Assembly: GCA_035765535.1 (NCBI GenBank)
Contig: DASTXE010000006.1
Coordinates: forward strand, 434,001 to 498,000
Source of the DNA: Rickettsiales bacterium
GTDB lineage: Bacteria; Pseudomonadota; Alphaproteobacteria; Rickettsiales; JABCZZ01
Direction: 5' to 3'
Length of the DNA: 64,000 nucleotides
Shown in pieces: positions 27,697-37,903 of this stretch; within the stretch, counting starts at the first letter, position 1; each line of letters starts with the position of its first letter. The notes under the pieces were generated by a model. The model was not told where the DNA came from and made no database searches. It saw only the letters and a program-made list of their open reading frames with translations. The position numbers and the translations under genes are program-made.

Positions 27697-29637
27697 TTAA
27701 AAAGATACCGGTCTGGGATCCTGGGAGAATTTATGGAATATATTCGTATCCGTGCCGTTGAGGGAACCATGCGAACCGACAATCGAAGCCTTGATAAGCA
27801 ACACCAGTTCCTTGTTATGAGATGACTTGCTGACACTCTTAAACAGGTTTCCAATAATCGGCAAACCGCTTACAAACGGAACACCAGAGTCCGTATTCGT
27901 TGCTTCCTGCTGCATCAGCCCGCCGATCACCATCGTCTGGCCGCTCTTAAGTTTCAGCGTAGAATCCAACTCGCGCACCTGCACTTCAGGAATCTCACTC
28001 GAAACACCGCTAATTTTATAAAGAGCCGCTTCAATAGCAACCGCAGGATCCGACACGAAATCAAAAATCGTGGATAAAGTCGGGCGCACGGAAAGCGTCA
28101 CTTCATTGTCTTTCAGGTCGATCGAAGGCATCATCGTCATCATGATACCGATCGGAACGGTGTTAATCGTGCTGGTGACTGTCGGCTGTGTCGGCAAGGA
28201 AGTGGTGGTGCCTACCGTCGTGGTGGTCGGCGCCGTAACACTCACCGTAAAGTAAACATGATTTGTCGCAAAGGTTAGCGTAGATTGCTGGTTATTGATC
28301 GCATGTAGGCGCGGACTTGATAAAGTACGTACCGTACCGAACGCTTCCAGCATTTCCAGAATATTTTCCGTATTGCCGCTAAGCGAAAACTGGACAAAGT
28401 TAGAGGTTGATGTAGGTACCAGCGGATTGGTAGGCGAACGTAATGGGAACTGTGTGGAGATATTACCTATCCCGATATTATTGCCGATACGCGTGCCGAC
28501 CGTCTGCCAGTTAATGCCGCTGGCATACTGGTCGTTCAGGTCAACCTCAATAATTTTGGCTTCAATCAACACCTGGGCAGAAGCATTCTTTCTCAATTCC
28601 TCAATATAGCGTTCAACCATTTCCTGCTTGCGGTTGTCAGCATTGACCGTCAGTACGCCTGCTTGCCGATTGAGTGTATATTCTGCTTTATTCGTAGCGC
28701 CAGCCTGAGCGGAGGCATTATTACCACCCGGCGTAGCGGACGGTGCTGCAGGAAGCGGCGGCGCTCCTCTCCCCCCGCTGGCGGCATTAGCATTTGGCTC
28801 CGTCAGCATAGTATTGGCGGAAAGATGATCCGGCTCCTGATAAGCAATGATCTGCTGAATGCCCGCTTCAAAGGATTTCCAGAAATCACCGCTGGATTTC
28901 GTCTGCACGCTTGAAGTCGAACCCGTCGTAAGCCCCCCACCCGAACCGCCACCGGAAGAACCGCCCGAAGAACCGCCACCACCGCCGCCTGACGAACCGC
29001 CGGATCCACCGCCGGAAGAACCGCCACCACCGGAAAGTACATTGGTGCTTAAATTCACAGCGCTGGCACTGTCACGATCCACGTTCAGGAAGCTGACGGG
29101 ATAATTCTTAATATAAGGCATATCGCGCTCAACATGCAGGACCCCGTCCTTCATCGTGTAGCGCAGATTAGCAAGTGCAGCGATACGGTCGATCACTTCA
29201 TTAAAAGGACGATCCTTTGCAATAAAATTAATTCCGCCCGAGATTCCCGCATCAAGATCGATATCGACATCGGCGAGCTTCGCCAGTTCCACCAGCACGT
29301 CTTTCAGCGGCACGTCATCTGTCACCGCGATGGAAACGATCTGGGTTTCGCCTATTTTGGGAGGACGCGGAGCAGCCAGGATATCCGCCATCTTCGGAAC
29401 GGGCGGCGCTTCCTGCGAAATGGTCAGCTTGGGTGGTGCATCACCCTGCTTGGCAGCCGTCAAATGTTTGTAATCATCGCGCGTCAGATTGAGGTCGGGG
29501 TCGATAGGATCGAGATGCTTGTAATCACCTTTGCCGACTTTGCTGAAGGACTCGCCTATGCTTCCCATGGAACTGCAACCTGAAATGAACAGGAAGGAGC
29601 CCGCAACAGTAACGGACAACAAGCGGGAAAGACTCAT
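27697..29637 (-). CDS. Lipoprotein secretin (type II/III secretion or pilus type)
   Basis: The 646-residue protein is a predicted outer-membrane lipoprotein (lipobox FISGC, Cys21). An N-terminal STN/N0-like domain (about 98-170) is followed by a Gly/Ser-only linker (202-236), a second N-domain (about 315-375), and a C-terminal secretin barrel domain ending with VPFVSGLPIIGNLFKS and ELVLLIKASIV. This resembles MshL/PilN-type secretins. No assembly ATPase, pilin or inner-membrane platform gene is nearby, so the system it serves is unknown. ATG 29637 gives the lipoprotein signal; the frame is open upstream. Confidence 0.82.
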   Translation of the reverse strand: MSLSRLLSVTVAGSFLFISGCSSMGSIGESFSKVGKGDYKHLDPIDPDLNLTRDDYKHLTAAKQGDAPPKLTISQEAPPVPKMADILAAPRPPKIGETQIVSIAVTDDVPLKDVLVELAKLADVDIDLDAGISGGINFIAKDRPFNEVIDRIAALANLRYTMKDGVLHVERDMPYIKNYPVSFLNVDRDSASAVNLSTNVLSGGGGSSGGGSGGSSGGGGGGSSGGSSGGGSGGGLTTGSTSSVQTKSSGDFWKSFEAGIQQIIAYQEPDHLSANTMLTEPNANAASGGRGAPPLPAAPSATPGGNNASAQAGATNKAEYTLNRQAGVLTVNADNRKQEMVERYIEELRKNASAQVLIEAKIIEVDLNDQYASGINWQTVGTRIGNNIGIGNISTQFPLRSPTNPLVPTSTSNFVQFSLSGNTENILEMLEAFGTVRTLSSPRLHAINNQQSTLTFATNHVYFTVSVTAPTTTTVGTTTSLPTQPTVTSTINTVPIGIMMTMMPSIDLKDNEVTLSVRPTLSTIFDFVSDPAVAIEAALYKISGVSSEIPEVQVRELDSTLKLKSGQTMVIGGLMQQEATNTDSGVPFVSGLPIIGNLFKSVSKSSHNKELVLLIKASIVGSHGSLNGTDTNIFHKFSQDPRPVSF

Positions 29638-29713
29638 TTTATACGCGACCTGCAATGTCCTATGCCTTTGCTTTTCGTAATAAATTATATGACGCAAATA
29701 CCACCTAACTCTT

Positions 29714-29742
29714 TATATATATGGTTACAATCTACGGTTCAA
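29714..29742 (-). promoter_or_regulatory. Candidate promoter of the secretin gene
   Basis: On the minus strand TTGAAC (29742-29737) and TATATA (29719-29714) are exactly 17 bases apart, placing a start site near 29707, 70 bases before the ATG. The 237-base gap from 29638 to 29874 must also contain the ilvB promoter, for which I see no clear match. Confidence 0.35.
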
Positions 29743-29874
29743 CTATTTATTAATTACTTATCAAATAAAATATTGCCCGTTGCATTCAAAAGCATTCTAT
29801 GAGAAAAACATTACATTTCTCTGCTTCCCAGCGCATCGGGAACAGATTTCCGACGAGATAATTTTGAGACAAAT

Positions 29875-31665
29875 ATGCAACCATCGCTGAAAAAAGAAAC
29901 GGAAAAAATGCCCGCGCAGACAATGGAAATCACCGGAGCCGAAATGGTGGTGCGTGCCATTGTTGAACAGGGAACAGACACGGTGTTCGGTTATCCGGGC
30001 GGTGCGGTGCTTCCGATATACGACGCGCTGTTCAAGCAAAACAGCCTGCGGCATATTCTCGTGCGCCATGAACAGGCAGCGACACACGCCGCCGAAGGCT
30101 ATGCGCGCTCCACAGGAAAAGTCGCTGCCGTCATCGTGACGAGCGGTCCCGGCGCAACCAATGCCGTCACGGGTCTCACGGACGCGCTGATGGATTCCAT
30201 TCCGATGGTCTGCATTACAGGCCAGGTTCCCACGCATCTGATCGGCTCGGACGCTTTTCAGGAAGCCGACACGACCGGAATCACGCGCTCCTGCACGAAA
30301 TACAATTACCTCGTGCGCGATATTAAAGATCTGGGCCGTATTCTGCATGAAGCATTCCACATCGCCCGCACCGGCAGGCCGGGCCCCGTGGTCGTTGATA
30401 TTCCCAAAAATATCCTGAACCAGATCGGCACTTATAACGGTCTGCAGGAAACAGAACGTAAATCCTATAATCCGCAAACCGTCGGCAATGAGAAACAGAT
30501 TGAAAAAGCCGTTGAGTTGATGGCAAATGCCAAGCGTCCGATCTTTTATGTCGGCGGCGGTGTAGTCAACTCAGGCCCTGGGGCGTGCGAGGCACTGACC
30601 GACTTCGCACGCACAACCGGTTTCCCTGTCACCAACACCCTGATGGGGCTTGGCGCATTCCCCGCTTCCGATCCGCAGTTCCTCGGCATGCTCGGAATGC
30701 ACGGCAGCCTGGAAGCAAACATGGCCATGCATGATTGCGACGTCATGATCTGCGTCGGCGCACGTTTTGATGACCGCGTCACGGGCAAGCTAGAAGGCTT
30801 CTCGCCGAAATCAAAAAAGATCCATATCGATATCGACCCCTCCTCCATCAACAAAAACGTTCGCGTGCACGTGCCGATCATCGGCGATGCCGGAACGGTA
30901 GTCGAGCAGATGGCTGCTTTATGGAAAAAGAAAAAGCCGAAGCTCGACAAAACAGCACATGCAGACTGGTGGAAACAAATCGAAGGCTGGCGCGCAAAGA
31001 AAAGCTTCAGCTACGCTAAAAGCAAGGATACCATCAAGCCGCAATATGCACTGGAAAGGCTGAACGAAGCCCTGAAGAAACAGGATTTCTTCATCACAAC
31101 CGACGTTGGCCAGCACCAGATGTGGGCGGCACAGTTCCTGAAGTTCGACAAGCCGGGCCACTGGATGACCTCGGGTGGCCTCGGCACGATGGGTTATGGT
31201 TTTCCCAGCGCTATCGGCGTGCAGATTGCAAACCCTGAAAAGCCAGTGGTGTGCGTGACAGGCGAAGCCTCGTTCATGATGAACATTCAGGAGTTTTCGA
31301 CCGTCGCGCAGTATAACCTGCCGGTCAAGGTCCTGATCCTCAATAACGGCTATATGGGCATGGTGCGCCAGTGGCAGGAGATGTTCCATGGCGAACGCTA
31401 TTCCGAATCCTACATGGAAAGCCTGCCGGACTTCGTAAAGCTCGCCGAAGCCTATAAGATCAAAGGCCTGCGCGCGAGCACAGTGAATGAAGTAGATAAA
31501 GTCATCAAGGAAATGCTGAGCACCAAGGGCCCCGTCCTGGTAGATATGATCGTGGAAAAAGCGGAGAACGTTTATCCGATGATCCCGGCCGGTGCAGCGC
31601 ATAATGAAATCGTGCTTGGGCCCGAAAGCCGCAACGACCAAAAGCTCGACAAGAATCAGGTATAA
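29875..31665 (+). CDS. ilvB: Acetolactate synthase large subunit
   Basis: IlvB condenses two pyruvates (valine/leucine branch) or pyruvate with 2-oxobutyrate (isoleucine branch) using thiamine diphosphate. The 596-residue protein shows FGYPGGAVLPIYDAL, the catalytic Glu in VRHEQAATHAAEGYAR, GARFDDRVTGK, and the thiamine motif TGEASFMMNIQEFSTVAQ ending LILNN. The first ATG gives an 18-residue lead before the usual MTGAEM-like start; Met12 and Met17 are alternatives. ilvN follows with one base between stop and start. Confidence 0.96.
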   Translation: MQPSLKKETEKMPAQTMEITGAEMVVRAIVEQGTDTVFGYPGGAVLPIYDALFKQNSLRHILVRHEQAATHAAEGYARSTGKVAAVIVTSGPGATNAVTGLTDALMDSIPMVCITGQVPTHLIGSDAFQEADTTGITRSCTKYNYLVRDIKDLGRILHEAFHIARTGRPGPVVVDIPKNILNQIGTYNGLQETERKSYNPQTVGNEKQIEKAVELMANAKRPIFYVGGGVVNSGPGACEALTDFARTTGFPVTNTLMGLGAFPASDPQFLGMLGMHGSLEANMAMHDCDVMICVGARFDDRVTGKLEGFSPKSKKIHIDIDPSSINKNVRVHVPIIGDAGTVVEQMAALWKKKKPKLDKTAHADWWKQIEGWRAKKSFSYAKSKDTIKPQYALERLNEALKKQDFFITTDVGQHQMWAAQFLKFDKPGHWMTSGGLGTMGYGFPSAIGVQIANPEKPVVCVTGEASFMMNIQEFSTVAQYNLPVKVLILNNGYMGMVRQWQEMFHGERYSESYMESLPDFVKLAEAYKIKGLRASTVNEVDKVIKEMLSTKGPVLVDMIVEKAENVYPMIPAGAAHNEIVLGPESRNDQKLDKNQV

Positions 31666-31666
31666 T

Positions 31667-32212
31667 ATGTCCGACATTGTATACGATATTCCGGAAGTCA
31701 AAGAGACGATTGAAAAACATACGCTGGCCGTGCTCGTGGATAACGAATTTGGCGTGCTGGCGCGCGTCATCGGCCTGTTCTCTGGCCGCGGCTATAACAT
31801 TGAAAGCCTGACCGTAGCCGAAGTGGAGCACGACAAGAAACTGTCGCGCATCACCATCGTCACCTCCGGCAGCGAGATGATCATCGAGCAGATCAAGCGC
31901 CTGCTGGAACGCATGGTGCCTGTGCACAAGGTCAATGACCTGACCGTCGAAGGCTCGCATGTTGAGCGCGAACTGGCGCTCGTCAAAGTCAAGGGCAAGG
32001 GTGACAGCCGCATCGAGGCTTTACGCATTGCAGAGATATTCCGCGCCCGCTCGGTGGACGCATCACATGACAGCTTCGTATTTGAAGTAACGGGCACAAG
32101 CGACAAAGTTGATGCTTTCATCGAACTCATGCGCCCGCTCGGCCTGGTGGAAACGGCACGCTCCGGCGTCGTCGCCATTGCACGGGGCAAAAAAAGCCGC
32201 ACTGCTGCCTGA
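31667..32212 (+). CDS. ilvN: Acetolactate synthase small (regulatory) subunit
   Basis: The 181-residue regulatory subunit has an N-terminal ACT domain (about 18-95: HTLAVLVDNEFGVLARVIGL, GYNIESLTV) and a C-terminal half (about 100-175) that together bind valine and stimulate the large subunit. The ATG at 31667 lies one base after the ilvB stop, which decides the start. The name ilvH is also used. A gap of 184 bases follows before ilvC. Confidence 0.95.
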   Translation: MSDIVYDIPEVKETIEKHTLAVLVDNEFGVLARVIGLFSGRGYNIESLTVAEVEHDKKLSRITIVTSGSEMIIEQIKRLLERMVPVHKVNDLTVEGSHVERELALVKVKGKGDSRIEALRIAEIFRARSVDASHDSFVFEVTGTSDKVDAFIELMRPLGLVETARSGVVAIARGKKSRTAA

Positions 32213-32354
32213 GAAAGCAGTGTTTGCCGGGGATTTTCCTGCTCCAATCCGGGAAGCTGTCTCTGGCATAACGGCTTATGCAATCCGTGCCAAATAAACG
32301 CGTGTACGTCGCATTTTCCCTTGTGTTTTAGCCATTTTCACTTACAACAAATAA

Positions 32355-33416
<1,062 letters not shown>

Positions 33417-33436
33417 TCCTGCGTTAATGCCTAACT

Positions 33437-33473
33437 AAAAAGGCGTGCCTCCTTCAGGAGCACGCCTTTTTTT
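33437..33473 (+). terminator. Bidirectional terminator after ilvC
   Basis: AAGGCGTG pairs with CACGCCTT and CTCC with GGAG around a TTCA loop, with a one-base bulge; seven T follow. The A run on the left lets it also end the convergent minus-strand gene at 33490. Confidence 0.9.
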
Positions 33474-33489
33474 ATGCATGAACCACGTA

Positions 33490-33912
33490 CTACCAATGAC
33501 CGAACCCAAAATCCAGCGCATCAAACAGCAGGAAATCATCAACCCAATCATCGCGGCTGCCTCCTCTTTTAGCAATAGCATAAGTCAGCACACCGGCCGC
33601 TACGGAAGTAACCGCAGATAGGGCAAGGCTTTTCTCTTTTTCATTATGCGTTATCTGCCGCCACGCTCCGGAAAACATGTTTGCATGATGGTCTTTGACT
33701 ATAGCGGATTCTTCACTTCGCAATTCTTTCTTGGCTTCACGCTCCGTCCACTGGCCTGTTGCAACATTTTCTCCGGCCTTCCTTTCAACAGCATCAAAAG
33801 CGCCCTGATCCCGCAATGCATTCGTCGCAAATCTCCTGGCCGTTGTATGCAATGTCACCGCTCCCGCCATTGCCGAAACGGCACTCGCCACTAATAAAGC
33901 GCCTTTATCCAT
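33490..33912 (-). CDS. Small membrane protein of unknown function
   Basis: The 140-residue protein has a hydrophobic N-terminal segment (about residues 4-22), a charged middle (RKAGENVATGQWTEREAKKE), and a second hydrophobic segment (about 93-112) before an acidic, Phe-rich tail (DDWVDDFLLFDALDFGFGHW). No family is recognised. Start ATG 33912 has GAAGG 7 bases upstream; ATG 33918 is an alternative. It stands alone between the ilvC terminator and the SRPBCC gene. Confidence 0.55.
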   Translation of the reverse strand: MDKGALLVASAVSAMAGAVTLHTTARRFATNALRDQGAFDAVERKAGENVATGQWTEREAKKELRSEESAIVKDHHANMFSGAWRQITHNEKEKSLALSAVTSVAAGVLTYAIAKRGGSRDDWVDDFLLFDALDFGFGHW

Positions 33913-34023
33913 AGACATGCCTTCAGTGAAAATCGTCACTTCAGTATAGCCGATACTGTCCGCGGATGCTTGTGAACATTATGTGACAGAGCTAACAAAT
34001 ATTATTAATATACAAGCGACAAA

Positions 34024-34452
34024 TTATTTCCCGTATACGCTACGCACGCGCTGCACCAGCCTATCCGTCTGCTGCTCAAGTCCCTTAACGACATTCTCCG
34101 CCACCAACTTACGCCATAAGAATGCAAACGGTCCGTCCACGCTGATTGTAGATTTAATTTCCAGCCCGTCCGGATGCATGACCAATTCGTGAGAGTCATA
34201 CATTTTCGCTAAAAGAAAAGGAGTCACGTCCGTGAAAGAGCGGTTCACAGTTACTTCCGTAATCGCGATTGTAAATTTAGGCCCGCCCTTGGGCTTAAAG
34301 AGGAAATGATTTCCGACCGCAAAAGCGCCGGAAATTTCCGCAAGGTCGATATCATCCTGCCATGTATGCCACTGATTCACATCCGTCCATACATTCCAGA
34401 CTTCTTCCGCAGAAAGGCCGATGACTTTCTTGCTGTAACTTCCGCTCCACAT
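34024..34452 (-). CDS. SRPBCC-fold (START-like) protein
   Basis: The 142-residue protein fits the SRPBCC/polyketide-cyclase-like fold. It shows the N-terminal strand and helix SGSYSKKVIGLSAEEVWNVW, the common VWTDVNQWHTWQDDI turn, beta strands with GNHFLFKPKGGPKF, and a long C-terminal helix (FLWRKLVAENVVKGLEQQTD). Such proteins bind hydrophobic small molecules or lipids. The ATG at 34452 lies 4 bases after the AIM24 stop, so it is in the metZ-to-SRPBCC operon. Confidence 0.75.
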   Translation of the reverse strand: MWSGSYSKKVIGLSAEEVWNVWTDVNQWHTWQDDIDLAEISGAFAVGNHFLFKPKGGPKFTIAITEVTVNRSFTDVTPFLLAKMYDSHELVMHPDGLEIKSTISVDGPFAFLWRKLVAENVVKGLEQQTDRLVQRVRSVYGK

Positions 34453-34456
34453 AAAC

Positions 34457-35140
34457 TTACGATTGCTGCTTTGTGGCAAGCACGCCCAGTAAACTGTCAA
34501 CAATCACCTGCTGCAACGCAACAGAATGATTCGGAATGCTGGAAAGATAGACCCTGCCCGTTCCTTCTATTACCTGAACAAACCCTTCGCCGGATGTCGC
34601 TGTTGCAAACAGTGACCGGCTGGAGCGCTGCACAGAATAACCGAGCCCTGCACTGCGTGCCACGGCAAACGCACCATCCAGCACCAAACGTTCATTCTTC
34701 AGGTCCACTACTTCAATCGGCCCGGGCGAACAGGCGATTACCCAGCCTGTTCCTGAAACAGCCGTCTGGATAAACCCTTCCCCGGAAAAAAGCCCGGAAG
34801 ATAGATTATTCACATGAACATCCACTTCCACGCCCATATCCGAAGCCCAGTACGCCCCACGCTCGAGCACAACCTTATTGCCTTTGAGATCGATTTCAAC
34901 GAACTCATGAAAGCGCGGCGCAAGCATCAGCGTACCCGTACCTTTATAGACAGGACGGAAAATCTTATTGCCGGTAATCGCAGACTTCAACATGCCGCTG
35001 ACAGAGGGCATCGGGCTCGTCATATCGATCTGGCCACGCCAGTAACGCGCCGCACCGGCTTCGGTGCGAACGGAATCGTTCTCAAGCGTCACTTCCACGT
35101 AATGCATCAAGTCCTTGGTCTTGATCTCGAACTTCGCCAT
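34457..35140 (-). CDS. AIM24 family protein
   Basis: The 227-residue protein belongs to the AIM24/TIGR00266 family of beta-rich proteins, named for a mitochondrial homologue; its biochemical role is not established. Matching features are VEVTLENDSVRTEAGAARYW near the start, GTGTLMLAPRFHEFVEIDL, GEGFIQTAVSGTGWV and a second GEGFVQVIEGTGRVYL repeat. GAGAG lies 7 bases before ATG 35140. The gene's first 59 bases overlap the end of the sterol-desaturase-like gene in another frame. Confidence 0.82.
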   Translation of the reverse strand: MAKFEIKTKDLMHYVEVTLENDSVRTEAGAARYWRGQIDMTSPMPSVSGMLKSAITGNKIFRPVYKGTGTLMLAPRFHEFVEIDLKGNKVVLERGAYWASDMGVEVDVHVNNLSSGLFSGEGFIQTAVSGTGWVIACSPGPIEVVDLKNERLVLDGAFAVARSAGLGYSVQRSSRSLFATATSGEGFVQVIEGTGRVYLSSIPNHSVALQQVIVDSLLGVLATKQQS

Positions 35141-36008
35141 TGTCTGCTCTCACTTTTTTGCGTTTTTTGATAAAAGGATAGGCGAGCTGATCCAGCACGT
35201 TCTCCGGTATATCGTCATGCTCCGCGCCAAATACGGTCGGTCGTTTGTCTTTCGGATCATAATACGTGCCGAACAGAATATCGAGGAACGGGAATGTCGG
35301 TGCAAAATTCTTGCTCCCGCCCTCCGCCATGTGCGTATGATGCCAGCGGTGAAACGTCGGGCTCGCCAGAAAATAGCGGAACGGTCCGTAGGTCCAGTTC
35401 ACATTCGCATGGACAAGCGGTGAATAGATCATATTGAACGGCAGCAGCACCGCCCAGGCTTCTGCACTGAAGCCAAGCATATAGACCACCGCCCCCACCA
35501 TGGTGGAATGGATGATGATATTCACGGGATGGAAGCGCACGGAAGTCAGCCAGTCTACATTCTTGGGTGAATGATGGATGGAATGGAACTTCCAGAAATG
35601 CATCGTATGGAACATACGGTGCGTCCAGTATTGCATGAAGTCCATGATCAGCAGGATAAGAAATGCCTGTGCCAGCACGGGAAGTTTATTAAGCGGCGCT
35701 ACACCCGCGTTGAAATTCGCCATATCCGCGGTCGTATAAATGCCCAGCGCCAGCACTAGCGCTACCAGCCCGCGATTAATCAGCACATTCACTTTTACAT
35801 ATAAAAGCGGCCCGCTGAAAAACCAGTAAAGCGTGTCGGGAATCATTCCTTTATGAATAAGCGGCTGGTCACGCTTGCTCGGAAAAAGCACTGCTAAAGA
35901 CATGAAGACCGCACCGCAGACGAGGAACCACGTCACGATATTCCAATGCGCCATCTGCATATAGAAGGATGCCGCCATATCTCCGATATGCGACAGTTGT
36001 TCGCTCAT
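35082..36008 (-). CDS. Sterol desaturase / fatty acid hydroxylase family enzyme
   Basis: The 308-residue membrane protein has about five hydrophobic segments and the histidine clusters of the di-iron superfamily: HRMFH, HSIHH and HRWHH, plus FHPVN between them. Members hydroxylate or desaturate lipids, carotenoids or hopanoids with O2; the substrate here is unknown. Its ATG overlaps the metZ stop by four bases. Its charged C-terminal tail is encoded in the overlap with the AIM24 gene. Confidence 0.85.
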   Translation of the reverse strand: MSEQLSHIGDMAASFYMQMAHWNIVTWFLVCGAVFMSLAVLFPSKRDQPLIHKGMIPDTLYWFFSGPLLYVKVNVLINRGLVALVLALGIYTTADMANFNAGVAPLNKLPVLAQAFLILLIMDFMQYWTHRMFHTMHFWKFHSIHHSPKNVDWLTSVRFHPVNIIIHSTMVGAVVYMLGFSAEAWAVLLPFNMIYSPLVHANVNWTYGPFRYFLASPTFHRWHHTHMAEGGSKNFAPTFPFLDILFGTYYDPKDKRPTVFGAEHDDIPENVLDQLAYPFIKKRKKVRADNGEVRDQDQGLDALRGSDA

Positions 36009-37192
36009 GATAATGCCTGTTTCAAATCATTCAGAAGATCGCCAATATCCTCAATGCCGACGGAAAGGCGCAACAGCCCATCCGTAATACCCAGCCCCGC
36101 GCGCGTTGCCGCATCCATATTGGAATGCGTCGTCGATGCCGGATGCGTGATCAGACTTTTCGCGTCGCCCAGATTGTTGGAGATGTCTACAATCTCCAGC
36201 TTATTCATAAACCGGAAGGCTGCCTTCTTGCCGCCCTTCAGGGAGAAGGCGATCATGGGCCCGCCATTGCTCATCTGTTTCTTCGCTATAGTATAATGCG
36301 GGTGGCTCTTAAGTCCCGGATAAAATACCTTCTCAATCTTCGCATGCCCTTCAAGGAACTTTGCAATCGCCGCCGCATTGGCACAATGGCGCTCGATGCG
36401 CAAGTCCAACGTCTCCATACCTTTCAGCGTCACCCAAGCATTGAACGGGCTAAGTGCAGGACCGGTATGACGGTGGAACGGCAGCAGCACTTCGTCAATA
36501 AACTGTTTGCTGCCCAGTACGGCACCGCCCAGCGTACGCCCCTGCCCGTCTATATGCTTGGTCGTGGAGTAAACAACGATATCCGCACCAAGCTTCAAAG
36601 GATGCTGTAAGAGCGGTGTGGAGAATACGTTATCGATAATCAGCTTCGCTTTTACCTTTTTACATAGCTTCGCTACTGCAGCGATATCGACGATATCAAG
36701 CGTCGGATTGGCAGGCGTTTCCACGAACACCGCCACCGTGTTTTTACGCAGCGCTTTTTCCCACTGTTTGAGATCCGCACCGTCCACCAGCGTATACTCA
36801 ATTCCGAACTTCGGCAGGATCTGTGTAATAATATAGTAGCACGAGCCGAACAGCACTTTGCTCGCAACGACATGGTCGCCCGTTTTCAGCTGGCACATTA
36901 AAGATGCAAACACGGCAGCCATACCGCTCGCCATGACACAGGCACGCTCCGCGCCTTCCATAAGCGCCAGGCGGTCTTCCAGCATCGCGAGCGTCGGGTT
37001 CAGGTAACGTGAATAGACGAAGCCCGGTGCCACGCCATTGAAGCGGCTTTCCGCCGTTTCTGCGGAGTCATAACAGAAGCCGGAATTCATGAAAATGGCT
37101 TCGCTCGTTTCGCCGAAATTGCTACGACGCGTTCCACCCCGCACCAGGCGGGTGGCAAGTCCAAGGGAGATTTTGGTTTTCTTTTCTGACAT
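36005..37192 (-). CDS. metZ: O-succinylhomoserine sulfhydrylase
   Basis: This PLP enzyme of the Cys/Met metabolism family makes homocysteine from an acylated homoserine and sulfide. The 395-residue protein shows GFVYSRYLNPTLAMLEDRLA, ASGMAAVFASLM, FVETPANPTLDIVDI, and the PLP lysine in YSTTKHIDGQGR. The KHIDGQGR run and overall pattern match MetZ rather than MetB or MetY, but the acyl donor (succinyl or acetyl) cannot be fixed by reading. ATG 37192 is chosen; a GTG at 37198 is the alternative. It leads a four-gene overlapping minus-strand unit. Confidence 0.88.
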   Translation of the reverse strand: MSEKKTKISLGLATRLVRGGTRRSNFGETSEAIFMNSGFCYDSAETAESRFNGVAPGFVYSRYLNPTLAMLEDRLALMEGAERACVMASGMAAVFASLMCQLKTGDHVVASKVLFGSCYYIITQILPKFGIEYTLVDGADLKQWEKALRKNTVAVFVETPANPTLDIVDIAAVAKLCKKVKAKLIIDNVFSTPLLQHPLKLGADIVVYSTTKHIDGQGRTLGGAVLGSKQFIDEVLLPFHRHTGPALSPFNAWVTLKGMETLDLRIERHCANAAAIAKFLEGHAKIEKVFYPGLKSHPHYTIAKKQMSNGGPMIAFSLKGGKKAAFRFMNKLEIVDISNNLGDAKSLITHPASTTHSNMDAATRAGLGITDGLLRLSVGIEDIGDLLNDLKQALS

Positions 37193-37555
37193 GGCCACAC
37201 ACTCTATATTATATTATATATTTATATAGGGAACGTACAGAGGCATTGTTAGAGTCTCACCTGTTATATGCAATATAATAATATGCGCGCGGCACACAAA
37301 AACACCGTCTGTGTCATCTGCTGCATCGCCCGCAAAACGGGGCTCACACTGTGTTCTGGATGCATCTACCTTGCGCAATCCGACTAAAAAGCCCTAAAAA
37401 TGACCGAAATCCTGCATTTTTTTAAGAGGCGGCACCAAAATCTTGTTTACAAGGCTAAAAAAGAATGGTTGAGTCGAAGGCGTAGACACCGCAGAGACTG
37501 AGTTCTTCAAGGTGTCATACGAACAAAAACAAAATAAACCTTAACGGAGTTTGCC
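37193..37555. promoter_or_regulatory. Divergent control region between metZ and HU
   Basis: This 363-base stretch has no gene. A pure A/T run (about 37205-37228) lies by metZ. On the minus strand TTGCAT (37273-37268) and a poor -10 could drive metZ. On the plus strand TTGCGC and CTAAAA, 17 bases apart near 37371-37399, could drive HU, leaving a leader over 100 bases long. A CGGAG ribosome site stands 7 bases before the HU ATG. None of the promoters is strong. Confidence 0.35.
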
Positions 37556-37852
37556 ATGAACAAAAATGAATTAGTTGCTGCAATCGCAGATCTCGCTGAC
37601 CTCAGCAAAGCAAAAGCAACCGAAGCGCTCGACGCGTTCACCGCAGTTGTTGCAAAGACCCTTGCTTCCGGTGGCGAAATCCGCCTCGTTGGCTTCGGCA
37701 CGTTCGAAGTGGCTAACCGCAAAGCAACCGAAGGCCGCAACCCGCGCACCGGTGCTACCATCAAAATCGCAGCTTCCAAACAGCCGAAATTCCGCGCTGG
37801 CAAGCAGCTGAAAGAACAGGTCAACAAGCCGTCCAAGAAAAAAGCCGCTTAA
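37556..37852 (+). CDS. hupB: DNA-binding protein HU
   Basis: HU is a small histone-like protein that bends and compacts DNA as a dimer. The 98-residue protein has the expected start MNKNELVAAIADLADLSKAKA, the core VGFGTFEVANRKATEGRNPRTG (DNA-binding arm), and AASKQPKFRAGKQLKE. The signature and length fit HU rather than IHF. It stands alone with a terminator that overlaps its stop codon. Lysines in the last residues (KPSKKKAA) are encoded by the terminator's left arm. Confidence 0.95.
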   Translation: MNKNELVAAIADLADLSKAKATEALDAFTAVVAKTLASGGEIRLVGFGTFEVANRKATEGRNPRTGATIKIAASKQPKFRAGKQLKEQVNKPSKKKAA

Positions 37853-37871
37853 TAATATAGGCGGCTTTTTT
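37838..37871 (+). terminator. Terminator overlapping the end of the HU gene
   Basis: AAAAAAGCCGC (37838-37848) pairs perfectly with GCGGCTTTTTT (37861-37871). The left arm lies inside the coding sequence and the stop codon lies in the loop. Confidence 0.9.
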
Positions 37872-37903
37872 GCTCTGTAAGATTGCAGAGCGGAAAGCAT
37901 CAA

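Noticed and set aside
29799..29861. A 20-codon ORF before ilvB as an attenuation leader peptide
   Set aside because: It lacks runs of Ile, Leu or Val codons, and no terminator/antiterminator pair was seen after it.
37200..37330. SAM-II riboswitch upstream of metZ
   Set aside because: Known metZ or metA leaders in alphaproteobacteria can carry SAM-II, but I could not find its pseudoknot pattern on the minus strand here.
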